Shown here piece by piece: positions 15,903-25,200 of a stretch of 64,000 nt of DNA (within the stretch, counting starts at the first letter, position 1; every line of letters begins with the position of its first letter). The stretch spans positions 248,001-312,000 of the forward strand of contig NZ_FQWQ01000004.1 in assembly GCF_900129725.1 (NCBI RefSeq). Reading direction: 5' to 3'. Origin of the DNA: Chryseolinea serpens (GTDB lineage: Bacteria; Bacteroidota; Bacteroidia; Cytophagales; Cyclobacteriaceae). The position numbers and the translations under genes were made by a program. The notes below the pieces were generated by a model. That model did no database searches. It had not been told where the DNA came from and saw only the letters and a program-made list of their open reading frames with translations.

Positions 15903-17684
15903 ATGAAATCAACTGTCAAACTATACATCACAGGCTTCACCGCGATGGTGATGCTCTTTTCGTCGTGCACGCACGTGCTGGAGGAACATCCGAAAGACCG
16001 CCTCACGCCCGACTATTTTCAGACGCCGCAGGGCGTGACATCCGGGTTAACGGCCGCGTATTCCTACTTCCGGTTTTATTATGCCACGCAAGGCGGCATG
16101 AACCTCTCCGTGTTTGGAACGGATGAATTCACCCATGGATCGGAACTCAACAATCCGCCCCTCAACATCTACACGGGGATCAACTCCAGCAACGGCGATG
16201 TGGCCGGGCCCTGGAACCGTGCTTATCCGGCGATCAACACATGTAACGGCGTGATCGAATACGGTGAGAAATCCACGGCACTAAGTGATGCACAGAAAAC
16301 TACGCTGCTGGCGGAAGCAAAATTCCTGCGCGCGCAGTGGTATTTTATTTTGGTGCAGACCTATGGTGCTGTCACCCTCGATCTTGGCTCGGGCCCGTTG
16401 AAGTTTAATGTGAGCCCATCCAACGTCGCCAGCCGCGCGCCGATCGCAGATGTATATGATGCCATCATCAAAGACGCCAGCGAAGCCGCACAGAATTTAC
16501 CGGACCGGCCGGCGGCGCAAGGCAGAGTGTGGAAAGCCAGCGCCTTGCATTTACTGGCCAAAGCATACCTCACCCGCGGATGGTCGTCGGCCGCGCAAGC
16601 CAGCGATTTTCAGAATGCCTACAATGCCGCAAAGCAATTGATCGACAACAAGAGTACCTACGGCGTGGATCTTTTGCCCGACTATGCCGACGTTCATCGC
16701 CAGGGCAACGAATACAGCAAGGAGGCGTTGTTTCAAGTCGACTGGATCGACAACACCCAATACAACAATAACAATGCCTTTGGCGTCACTGGCGACGATG
16801 GCGTACGCCAGAACGTGAGCCTCTTCTTGTTCCGCTGCCGCTACATCGACCTGCCCGGCATGATCCGCGACGTCACCAATGGCCGCCCCTTTGTGCGCTA
16901 CAAGCCCACGCCCTGGTTATTGGACAATGCGTTTGCCGACAAAGTGAACGACTCGCGCTACAACAAATCTTTCCAGACGGTATGGCTTGCCAACACCGCG
17001 GCCAGCATTCCTGTGTGGACCCAAGCCGATGTAGATGCCGGCAACGTTTCGGCCGACAAGCTGAACAAGCCCAAGTTCAACCTGGGCGACACCGCCGCGT
17101 GGATGGTGCCGAAGCACCTGGAAGCACAGGTCACGCCACTAAAGGATAAAAAAGGCTACCGCGTTTTTCTTCCCACCGAAGTGAATGGACAGAATAAATT
17201 CTTTCCGACGCTAAAGAAGTTCGACGCCACCCAGGGCCGGGCCAACAACGACCCGAACATCGCGTCGGTGCGGCCATTCATGGTGTACCGCTTCGCGGAG
17301 ACCTATCTCATTGCCGCGGAAGCCGCATTTAAATTGGGGCAGGTCACGGATGCGGCCAACCTCATCAACGTCGTGCGTACACGCGCAGCAGCCAATGCCG
17401 GCGCCATCACGGCCATGACGGCCAACACGGAAGCCGACCTCACGGCTGGCGGCATCGACTACATTTTGGATGAACGGGCACGTGAGCTCTGCGGTGAGCA
17501 GATGCGCTGGTTTGATTTGACGCGCACGGGGAAACTGTTGGATCGCGTGAAAGCATTTAATGCCCAGGCCGGGTCCGGCATACAAAGCTTCCATACGCTG
17601 CGTCCCATTCCGCAGCCGCAGATCGATGGGTCGGTTGATCCTTCATCGTCGGATAGTAAGTATCCGCAGAACGGTGGGTATTGA
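15903..17684 (+). CDS. SusD/RagB-family nutrient-binding outer-membrane lipoprotein
   Basis: 593 aa. The signal peptide has a lipobox (MVMLFSSCTHVLEEHPKDRL, Cys at ~22), so it is anchored in the outer membrane facing out, as the lid of the SusC transporter. The N-terminal SusD-like domain is marked by LTPDYFQTPQGVTSGLTAAY; the TPR scaffold includes LLAEAKFLRAQWYFILVQTY; the C-terminal RagB/SusD domain includes FAETYLIAAEAAFKLGQVTD and LDERARELCGEQMRWFDLTR, all standard. It lies 20 bp after susC and is surely co-transcribed. The carbohydrate specificity cannot be read from sequence; the neighbouring GH67 enzyme points to glucuronoxylan fragments. Confidence 0.95.
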   Translation: MKSTVKLYITGFTAMVMLFSSCTHVLEEHPKDRLTPDYFQTPQGVTSGLTAAYSYFRFYYATQGGMNLSVFGTDEFTHGSELNNPPLNIYTGINSSNGDVAGPWNRAYPAINTCNGVIEYGEKSTALSDAQKTTLLAEAKFLRAQWYFILVQTYGAVTLDLGSGPLKFNVSPSNVASRAPIADVYDAIIKDASEAAQNLPDRPAAQGRVWKASALHLLAKAYLTRGWSSAAQASDFQNAYNAAKQLIDNKSTYGVDLLPDYADVHRQGNEYSKEALFQVDWIDNTQYNNNNAFGVTGDDGVRQNVSLFLFRCRYIDLPGMIRDVTNGRPFVRYKPTPWLLDNAFADKVNDSRYNKSFQTVWLANTAASIPVWTQADVDAGNVSADKLNKPKFNLGDTAAWMVPKHLEAQVTPLKDKKGYRVFLPTEVNGQNKFFPTLKKFDATQGRANNDPNIASVRPFMVYRFAETYLIAAEAAFKLGQVTDAANLINVVRTRAAANAGAITAMTANTEADLTAGGIDYILDERARELCGEQMRWFDLTRTGKLLDRVKAFNAQAGSGIQSFHTLRPIPQPQIDGSVDPSSSDSKYPQNGGY

Positions 17685-17756
17685 TTAGAGACGTCGCGGC
17701 TGCGTCATTTTAAATCGCGTCACCGTCGCTAAAGCTTCGGCGAGCAGAGAAAGACA

Positions 17757-17808
17757 CAAAGGGCGCAAAGGTAACGCAAAGAATTTCTTTGCGTCCTTTG
17801 CGCCTTTG
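17757..17808. terminator. Long hairpin made of CGCAAAGG-type repeats
   Basis: caaagggcgcaaaggtaacg followed by caaag, and its near-complement ctttgcgtcctttgcgcctt followed by tg, form a ~22-bp imperfect stem around aattt. It lies between the convergent susD and MFS genes and can work in both directions. Similar GCAAAGG arrays are, to my recollection, common between genes in Cytophagia. Confidence 0.65.
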
Positions 17809-17823
17809 CGGTTTAATGCATTT

Positions 17824-19191
17824 TCACACGGCTACTGTCCGCGCACTAAGCCTGACGAGCATCCATATCAGACCCGCGAGTGCATACGCTCCCCACACCG
17901 TGATTAAGATAAAATTCACGGGCATGGTGCCGGTCTCCGATGGGCCAACCAATCCCAGCAGCGACAATCCCACACCACCGCCCAAAAAGTAAGCCGTAGT
18001 CCCCAGGCTTGAGGCCACGCCATGATTTTCTTCAGCAACCTCTTGCACCGTCATCACCATCAGGCTGGGGATGCAGATGGCCATGCCGATGCCCGAGATA
18101 CAAAGCATGGCCAGCAGCAAGAAGGGAAACGCACCGTTCCACCGGAAGAAAATGAACATTGCCATCGCGCCCACCACCATGCTCATCATGCCCAGGATGC
18201 CGATGTGTTGAAGGCTTAGCTTGTTTAATAACACACCCAGCACATATTTCGACACCACCATCGACAGGATCCCAAAGGGGAAGAGCAGCATGCCGGCATG
18301 CGCGGCACTGTAATGCAGCGTGTTTTGTAACACCAGCGAAATGATAAAAAGATAACTGTTAAAGAAGGCCCCCAACAATGCAAACACTCCCACGGCCAAT
18401 GCCGTGCTGCGGTTCAGCAAAATATCAAATTGAAGCAAGGGATTTTGAGAAGCGACCGAACGCCGGATAAATCCATACGAAGCCGCCGCCAGCAACATCA
18501 CTACCCCAGCCAACCACATGGGATGGGCGATGAATGTGGGTAAAGCATGGATGAGGTAGGAGAGCAGCAGGATCGCGCCCGTGAGCAACGATGCGGAGAG
18601 AATATCGGGAGTGCGCTGTCTCTCATCTTTAGAATCGGGCTCGATGAAGCGGTAGGCCAGCCACAGCGTGGAAGCGATCACCGGCACATTAATAAAGAAC
18701 ACCCACTGCCAACCGGCCCACGTGGCGACCATGCCTCCGACAGACATTCCAAAGCCCGAGCCGATGGCGGCAAAAGCACTGAAGATGCCCATGGCTCGAC
18801 CACGCTCCGAAGGTTCGCGGAACGTAAATGAAATGATCGACAGCGCCGAGGGCATGATGAATGCGGCACCAATACCTTGGAGCATTCGGAAAGCGATGAG
18901 TGTCGTGAAGGTTGTTGCGCATCCGGCGCCCAGTGAAGTGAGCAGGAAAATCGCCGCGCCCCAAAGAAACATGCGTTTTCGTCCGTAGCTGTCTGCTAGT
19001 TTTCCCCCCAGGATCAGAAATCCTCCGTAGGGGATGAGGTAGAGTGTTTGCAGCCATTGCGCGCTTTGCACCGAAAGCCCGAGTGCTTGCTGGATGATCG
19101 GGGCGGCCAGGTTGACGATGGCAATATCCAGGGCTTCGAAAAATACAGCCGTGGAGGCCAAAGTAAGGATGAGCGTTTTTCGCAGGAACAT
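17824..19191 (-). CDS. MFS transporter, DHA2 (EmrB/QacA-like) drug or metabolite exporter
   Basis: 455 aa, inner-membrane protein with about 12-14 predicted helices. The first helix (LILTLASTAVFFEALDIAIV) ends in a conserved Asp, and AIVNLAAPIIQQALG is typical of the DHA2 family. Motif A is GGKLADSYGRKRMFLWGA (residues ~62-79). The antiporter motif C-like stretch is FAAIGSGFGMSVGGMVATWAG followed by WQWVFFINVP. It would export a small molecule by proton antiport; the substrate is unknown. The gene is divergent from an Lrp/AsnC regulator 124 bp away, an arrangement often seen for amino-acid or drug efflux, so it is probably regulated by that protein. Confidence 0.88.
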   Translation of the reverse strand: MFLRKTLILTLASTAVFFEALDIAIVNLAAPIIQQALGLSVQSAQWLQTLYLIPYGGFLILGGKLADSYGRKRMFLWGAAIFLLTSLGAGCATTFTTLIAFRMLQGIGAAFIMPSALSIISFTFREPSERGRAMGIFSAFAAIGSGFGMSVGGMVATWAGWQWVFFINVPVIASTLWLAYRFIEPDSKDERQRTPDILSASLLTGAILLLSYLIHALPTFIAHPMWLAGVVMLLAAASYGFIRRSVASQNPLLQFDILLNRSTALAVGVFALLGAFFNSYLFIISLVLQNTLHYSAAHAGMLLFPFGILSMVVSKYVLGVLLNKLSLQHIGILGMMSMVVGAMAMFIFFRWNGAFPFLLLAMLCISGIGMAICIPSLMVMTVQEVAEENHGVASSLGTTAYFLGGGVGLSLLGLVGPSETGTMPVNFILITVWGAYALAGLIWMLVRLSARTVAV

Positions 19192-19280
19192 GGTATTCAG
19201 AACGATTTTGTTCCGACAAGATTAATAGGCTTTAAAATGAAATAATAGTAAACGATAAAAATTGGAACAAGTGACTTAAT

Positions 19281-19303
19281 ATTTGTTATTTTATAGAACA
19301 AAT
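19281..19303. promoter_or_regulatory. Inverted repeat, candidate Lrp/AsnC operator
   Basis: ATTTGTT (19281-19287) and AACAAAT (19297-19303) are perfect arms with a 9-bp spacer. Nearby lie ggaacaa (19264-19270) and ttgttcc (19209-19215), inverted copies of a related word. The cluster sits in the 124-bp gap between the MFS and regulator genes. An ATG at 19283 would lie inside this repeat, which argues for the later start at 19316. Confidence 0.45.
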
Positions 19304-19315
19304 ACGCTATTTCCC

Positions 19316-19807
19316 ATGCCAACAGACCTTTCAAAAGAACAAGCGGAAACCGTGCGCCTGGACAAAAAAGACTATGAGATCTTGCGCCTTCTCCAAACCA
19401 ACGCCAAACTCACGGTGCGCGAGATCGCCGCCCGCGTGCATTTAAGCCCCACGCCCGTGCACGAACGGATCAAGCGCATGGAAAGCCAGGGTGTCATCCG
19501 TCAGTATGTTACGTTGGTAGACAGTCACCTGGTGAACAAGGGCATCAAGGTCATTTGCTATGTATCCCTCCGGGAACATACGCGCAAAGCGGGAAAGATC
19601 TTTATCGATTCCATTTTGAAATTCAAAGAGGTGATCGAATGCTACAATGTCTCAGGCGAGTTCGACTTCCAGCTCAAGATCGTAGCCGAAAGCATGGCCA
19701 GCTATCACACCTTCTATGTGAACGCCCTCAGCGAGATCAAAGGGATCGGACAAACGAAGAGCGTGTTCGTTATGGATACGATCAAGGAAACGCATCAGAT
19801 TCTGTGA
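19316..19807 (+). CDS. Lrp/AsnC-family transcriptional regulator
   Basis: 163 aa, family-typical. The start MPTDLSKEQAETVRLDKKDY is chosen over an in-frame ATG at 19283 because the added residues are not family-like and overlap a probable operator. The HTH is LDKKDYEILRLLQTNAKLTV followed by REIAARVHLSPTPVHERIKR (residues ~14-55). The C-terminal RAM/ligand-binding domain includes VICYVSLREHTRKAGKIFID and VIECYNVSGEFDFQLKIVAE, with the conserved G-x-x-D-F turn. Such proteins form octamers and sense amino acids. The divergent exporter is the likely target, together with its own gene. Confidence 0.92.
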   Translation: MPTDLSKEQAETVRLDKKDYEILRLLQTNAKLTVREIAARVHLSPTPVHERIKRMESQGVIRQYVTLVDSHLVNKGIKVICYVSLREHTRKAGKIFIDSILKFKEVIECYNVSGEFDFQLKIVAESMASYHTFYVNALSEIKGIGQTKSVFVMDTIKETHQIL

Positions 19808-19839
19808 ATCCGGATTTTCGTCCCCACGGAGCTTGACCC

Positions 19840-19885
19840 CAGCTGAAATGTGTTGGTGAAGAACACCAACACAGGCGATGAAGCT
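19840..19885 (-). repeat. REP-like dispersed intergenic element, copy C
   Basis: 9-bp perfect stem gtgttggtg / caccaacac (19850-19858 and 19864-19872) with loop aagaa. Read on the minus strand it gives catcgcct-gtgttggtg-ttctt-caccaacac-atttcagc, the same layout as copies A and E on plus. It lies between the Lrp gene and the oxidoreductase gene. Confidence 0.6.
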
Positions 19886-19939
19886 TTAGCGAAAGCGAGG
19901 CGGTCCAAAATGCATTTCTGAATTTTAAATTCCCTCTAC

Positions 19940-19947
19940 TATCTTTG
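19940..19947 (+). promoter_or_regulatory. -7 box for the FAD oxidoreductase gene
   Basis: TATCTTTG fits TAnnTTTG exactly, 33 bp before the ATG at 19981. A loose TTCTG about 19 bp upstream could be the -33 element. Confidence 0.45.
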
Positions 19948-19980
19948 CATCTAAATCAATGAAGGATAAATACCTTCCCC

Positions 19981-21555
19981 ATGAAAACAGTCGAACTCTC
20001 CCTACGCCCCGAAGAGGCCTTTGATGAAAATATCTTCCCCGGTATCCTCTACCAGAAGCTGGGTTTAAAAAATGACGGCAGCGTACTCGTAATTCCCACA
20101 AAGCGCTCCATCGACGCCCGGTCGCGACAGGTCGTCGTCCGCTTTCAATGCGATATTGTTTCCCCCACAGAATTTAAGTCACCGGTGTCCTACGTAAAAG
20201 ATTTGCCGGACGTACGCGGCAAAGACACCGTCGTTGTCGTGGGAAGCGGTCCTGCGGGATTGTTTGCTGCCTTGCGGCTCATTGAGCTGGGTATGCGCCC
20301 CGTGGTGTTGGAACGCGGAAAAGATGTGCAGGCCCGTCGGCGCGATTTGGCGGCGATCAATAAGGAACAAACCGTCAATCCGGAGTCGAACTATTGTTTT
20401 GGTGAAGGTGGTGCGGGAACCTACTCGGATGGCAAGTTGTATACGCGCTCGAAGAAGCGGGGAGACGTTAGGAGGATACTGGAGATCCTGGTGGCGCACG
20501 GCGCGAAGGAAGAAATTTTATATGATGCCCATCCCCACATTGGCACCAACAAATTGCCGGTGTTGGTAGCGGCTTTGCGCGACAGCATTCGCGAGGCGGG
20601 TGGCGAAGTGTTGTTCAATACGCGGGTGACTGACTTGATCATCGAGGCCGGCACCCTTCGCGGTGTGATCACGCAAGCCGGCGATACGCTGAAAGGTGCG
20701 GCCGTCATTCTGGCCACGGGTCATTCCGCACGCGATATCTTTGAGTTGCTTCATCGCAAAAATATTCTCGTCGAAGCAAAGCCGTTTGCCCTGGGAGTGC
20801 GGGTGGAGCATCAGCAGGATCTGATCGATCGCGTTCAATACCATTGTGTCGATGATCGCGGACCCTATTTGCCGGCGTCGTCCTATGCCCTGGTGCACCA
20901 GGCAGCCGTGGGGGGGCGCGAACGCGGTGTGTTCTCGTTCTGCATGTGCCCCGGGGGTTTCATCGTTCCGGCCGCGACGGCGCCTGGAGAGGTGGTGGTG
21001 AATGGCATGAGTCCTTCGCGGCGTGACTCGAAATTTGCCAACTCGGGCATCGTGGTGGCGGTGGAGGAGAGCGACTTTCGTGAATTCCAGCAACACGGAC
21101 CGTTGGCCGGTATGTATTTTCAAGCTTCCGTAGAACGCCGCGCATGCGCTGTGGGAGGGAACACGCAACAGGCGCCGGCACAACGGCTGGTGGATTTTGT
21201 GGAGGGAAAAATATCGGCATCGTTACTGGAAACGTCATATCAACCGGGCCTCACGCCGGCCGACATGCGCGAAGTTTTGCCTTCTTTTATTTTTAAAGCG
21301 CTGCAAGAGGGGTTCCGGAACTTTGGTGGTAAAATGAAGGGTTATCTCACCAACGACGCCCAGGTGGTGGGAGTGGAGAGCCGGACATCGTCGCCGGTAA
21401 AGATTCCCCGCGACAAAGAAACGTTGGAACATCCGCAGTTGCAGGGTCTTTTTCCCTGCGGTGAAGGAGCAGGCTATGCCGGTGGCATTGTGTCGGCGGC
21501 CATGGATGGGGAACGATGTGCCGAGGCCGTTGTTAGAAAGGTGAAGCGAACGTAA
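19981..21555 (+). CDS. FAD-dependent oxidoreductase of the COG2509 type
   Basis: 524 aa. It opens with a ~85-residue N-terminal domain (MKTVELSLRPEEAFDENIFP) seen in this family, followed by the dinucleotide-binding motif VVVVGSGPAGLFAALRLIEL (~82-101) with ERGKDVQARRRD. CFGEGGAGTYSDGKLYTRSK is the family signature block. HPHIGTNKLP, FCMCPGGFIVPAATAPGEVV, NGMSPSRRDSKFANSGIVVA and the C-terminal FPCGEGAGYAGGIVSAAMDG complete the FAD site. Members are widespread and annotated only as uncharacterised FAD-dependent dehydrogenases; the substrate is not known. The following CoA-binding gene starts 17 bp after the stop and is very likely co-transcribed. Confidence 0.9.
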   Translation: MKTVELSLRPEEAFDENIFPGILYQKLGLKNDGSVLVIPTKRSIDARSRQVVVRFQCDIVSPTEFKSPVSYVKDLPDVRGKDTVVVVGSGPAGLFAALRLIELGMRPVVLERGKDVQARRRDLAAINKEQTVNPESNYCFGEGGAGTYSDGKLYTRSKKRGDVRRILEILVAHGAKEEILYDAHPHIGTNKLPVLVAALRDSIREAGGEVLFNTRVTDLIIEAGTLRGVITQAGDTLKGAAVILATGHSARDIFELLHRKNILVEAKPFALGVRVEHQQDLIDRVQYHCVDDRGPYLPASSYALVHQAAVGGRERGVFSFCMCPGGFIVPAATAPGEVVVNGMSPSRRDSKFANSGIVVAVEESDFREFQQHGPLAGMYFQASVERRACAVGGNTQQAPAQRLVDFVEGKISASLLETSYQPGLTPADMREVLPSFIFKALQEGFRNFGGKMKGYLTNDAQVVGVESRTSSPVKIPRDKETLEHPQLQGLFPCGEGAGYAGGIVSAAMDGERCAEAVVRKVKRT

Positions 21556-21572
21556 AACTCTTCAGGAAAATC

Positions 21573-21941
21573 ATGAGCAAGAAAACCGTTATCATCGGCG
21601 CCACCCCAAACCAGGGACGATATGCCTATCTCGCCGCCGGCATGCTGACAGAATATGACCACGAGATCGTCCCCATAGGCATCAAAACAGGCGAGCTGTT
21701 CAACAAACCCATCCTCGATCTCAGGGCAAAGCCAAAAGTGGAAGGCGTGGACACCGTGACGCTCTACATCGGCCCGCGTCACCAGCCGGAGTGGTACGAC
21801 TATATCCTGAGTCTGAAGCCCAAGCGCATCATTTTTAATCCCGGCACCGAGAACGAAGAATTCGAGCTACGGGCCGAGGCGGAGGGTGTGGAAGCCTTGC
21901 AGGCCTGCACGTTGGTGTTGCTCCGGTCCCATCAATTTTGA
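21573..21941 (+). CDS. CoA-binding domain protein (YccU-like)
   Basis: 122 aa, a single Rossmann-type CoA-binding domain. MSKKTVIIGATPNQGRYAYL carries the nucleotide-binding turn; RIIFNPGTENEEFELRAEAE and GVEALQACTLVLLRSHQF match the C-terminal half of the family, which contains the N-P-G-x-E/D segment seen in YccU-like proteins. It is soluble and lacks the ATP-grasp partner of succinyl-CoA synthetases. Its biological role is not established. It is the second gene of a two-gene unit with the FAD oxidoreductase and is followed by a strong terminator. Confidence 0.85.
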   Translation: MSKKTVIIGATPNQGRYAYLAAGMLTEYDHEIVPIGIKTGELFNKPILDLRAKPKVEGVDTVTLYIGPRHQPEWYDYILSLKPKRIIFNPGTENEEFELRAEAEGVEALQACTLVLLRSHQF

Positions 21942-21950
21942 CCCAGCATA

Positions 21951-21990
21951 AAAAAAGAAACCCCGGCCCAAACGCCCGGGGTTCTTTCTA
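21951..21990 (+). terminator. Intrinsic terminator
   Basis: The stem aaccccgg / ccggggtt around cccaaacgc, preceded by an A-run and followed by ctttcta, begins ten bases after the CoA-binding protein stop. Confidence 0.7.
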
Positions 21991-22018
21991 ACCTAAAACA
22001 AGAATGACTCAATTTTTT

Positions 22019-22084
22019 AAGGCCCTCAAAAATACCCTTCCGCCCATGCTCAGGTGGGCAGAAGGGATAGAGGGGGCCTTTTCA
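22019..22084. terminator. Second long hairpin before the convergent sensor gene
   Basis: aaggccctc (22019-22027) pairs with gagggggcctt (22070-22080), and cccttccgccca pairs with tgggcagaaggg inside it, giving a long imperfect hairpin followed by tttt. It probably ends transcription between converging units. The remaining gap to 22232 shows nothing else. Confidence 0.5.
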
Positions 22085-22232
22085 GCCAACTATGTAAATG
22101 AGATAGACAATAGACAAGATTAAGCCGCTCATTTACCCTGCTAAGATCGCATCATTCACACCCGATGGGGTATAAAGGATGTTTCAATGAATGACTATAA
22201 TGTTTCACTCCAACGGGAATCGGGGATGAATT

Positions 22233-25200
22233 TTATCCTTTGGTGATCTCGGATGGCAGTTTTCCAAAATGTTCGCGGAAGGTTTTGGTGAAATAGGATG
22301 GATTTTCGAACCCCACCTGGAAGGCGACCTCCGAGATATTTCCCACACCTTGCCGCAGCAGGTCGGCCGCGCGCTCCAGGCGATAGGTGCGCAGGAACTC
22401 GTTGGCCGATTGATTTGTGAGGGCGGTGATCTTTCGGTAGAGCTGCACACGACTCAGGCCCATCTCCCGCGACAAGTCCTCCACCCCAAACCTGGAATTC
22501 TGCAAATGCTGCTCCACGGTGGTGCGTAGCCGTTCCAGGAACTTCTCGTCGGCCGACGTGGCCTTCACGGTCTTGTAGAGTGACCGTCCGTTTTGGCTGT
22601 ATTTTTGGCGTAGCAGTCGCCGTTGCTCGATGAGGTTGTTGGCGCGGATCGTGAGTTCCTTGAGGTCGAAGGGTTTGGTGAGGTATTCGTCGGCACCGGT
22701 CTCCAGGCCTTGAAGCCGCGAGTCGCTGCCGGCTTTGGCCGTCAACAGGATGATGGGGATGTGGTTGGTCAGTTCCGAAGTTTTCAGGACCCGGCACACC
22801 TCGAGGCCATCCATGCCGGGCATCATCCAGTCGCTGATGATGAGGTCGGGGATCTCGCTCATCGCCGTCTTCACGCCGGCCTCGCCATCCGCGGCATCCA
22901 GGATGCGAAAGCGGTCTGTGAAAGCCGACCGGATGAAGGCGCGTAGTTCCAGGTTGTCTTCGATGATGAGCAGCAACGGATGGAGTTGGTTTGGGTCGGA
23001 GCCATTGCCGGCCGGTGACGGCATTTCGTGGTGTTCTTTCTGCATGGATTCCGTTTCACCCGGAGCCGTCGTGATCTCGGCGGGCGAATAGAACGCTTTG
23101 GTCACGGGCAATAGAATGGTAAACGTCGAGCCCTTCCCGGGTGTGCTTTCCACCGTGATCTCGCCCTTATGCGTTTTCACCAGCTCCCGCGTCAACGCCA
23201 GCCCCAGACCGGTGCCCTCCACCGACGAGGTTTCATGCACGCGGTAGAAGCGCTCGAAGATCCGGGTGAGTTGGTCCGGTGCGATGCCCTTGCCGGTATC
23301 GGTCACCGACAAAACGATATAGCCGCCCTTTGACGTCACGGTCACCATAATTTTTCCACCCTGCGCAGTGTATTTGATGGCATTGGACAGCAGGTTGTTC
23401 ACCATTTTTTCCAGGAACGACACATCGGCATAGCCGCGAATGGGTTCGGAAGGGATGTTGACGGTCAGGTCCAGGTGCTGTTGTTGCGCCATGGAGTGAA
23501 ACGCTTCCGCGAATATTTTCAGGTAATAGGCCAGGTCCACCTCGCTTACTTGCAGGGGCAGGTTGCCGGCTTCGATGCGTGACAAATCCAGCATCTGGTT
23601 CACGAGGTTGAGCAGCGACTTTCCATTGTTGCGAATGGTCACCAGGTCTTGCGTGGGTGCACCGTCGGATTCGGACAATAGTCTTTCCGTTGGCCCCAGG
23701 ATGAGCGAGAGGGGCGTGCGGAATTCGTGTGAGATGTTGGCAAAGAATTTTGACTTGAAGTCGTCCAGCTCTTTTAATTTCTGTACCTCGATATGGCCCA
23801 ATTGCAGCTCGGTCTTCCAACGTTCGCGCTGGATCACAAAATTGCGTGCCAGCCACAGCACCAAGGCAGCCACCAGCACATAGAAGGTGTAGGCATACCA
23901 CGTTTCCCACCAGGGCGGGTGAATGATGAGGGTGAGCGCTTTGCCGGTCTCGTCCCACACGCCATCGTTGTTGGCAGCTTTCACACGCAGGGTGTAGGTG
24001 CCCGGATCCAGGTTGGTGTAGGTAGCCGACCGGTTGGTGGCACCGGTAGTGATCCATTGGTTGTCCAGCCCTTCCAGCATATAGGCATAAACATTTTTGG
24101 AGGGATTCGTAAAATCGAGCGCGGCAAATTCGAAGGTGAGGTAGTTTTGGTCGTAGTGAAATGACAACGCGGTGGTTTCGCCCAGGCTCTTCGCCAACGT
24201 GAGCGTGTCTTTTTTCACGGGACCGACGCGCACTTCTTTGTTATCGAGTTTCAGGGAGGTGATCACGACCGCGGGCTTGGTCGGGTTTAGGGTGATGCGT
24301 TGCGGGTCGAGCAGCGTCAGTCCGTTCACGCCGCCAAAGGCCAGGTGCCCGGTGCGGGTTGGTGTGGAGGCGTTGAAATTGTATTCGTCGCTCTGCAGGC
24401 CGTCGCTGGAGCGAAATTGAATGATGGCTTGCGCCGTCGGATCAAAACGGAATAGACCTTGGTTGGTCGTGATCCACAAGCGTCCTTGCGCGTCTTCACC
24501 GATAGCGTTGATCAGCTGCGCGGCCAGGAGTTTCTCTTCCCGGAAAACAAAAGGTCCGTTGGTCGCCTCGTTCACGTACAGGCCATGCTCTGTGCCGGCG
24601 TACAGTCTACCGTTGCGGCTTTGAAAGAGCGTGATGACCTTGCCCTGCAGAAATCTTTTGAAGCCGTTGCCTTCCACCAGGTTGAGGCCGTTGGCCGTGG
24701 CCAGCCACAGATTTTGATCGCGGTCTTTGAAAATGGTATTGACGCGGTTATGGCTGAGCGAAGCGGGGTCTTTTTCATCGTTCAGGTAATGAATGACCGA
24801 CCCAGGCTGACCAAATTTTTCACGGGTGATGATCTTGTTCGCGCCGCCACCCACCGTGACCACCCACAGGTCGCCGTTCTTATCTTCCACGGCGGCCTTG
24901 ACCGTGCCATTCGAAAGCGTATGGGCGTCGCCTTTGGAGTCGTAGTGAACAATGTCGTTTGTTTTTTCCAGACACCCTGCTGCGCGCAGGGGAATGCCCA
25001 CCAGGCCATCGTGGTCGGTGCCGATCCACAACCGTGTGGAGCCCTGGTAGAAACTATTGATGAGATCCACCGATTTGCTTAGCGCGGGAGGGAAGGGATC
25101 ATACTTTTTGAACGACAGGTTGCCGATGTCGTCCAGGGTGGCGGTGCGAATGCCCGCGCCATAGGCTCCAATAAAAAGCGTTTCATGGTCCCCGCAGGGA

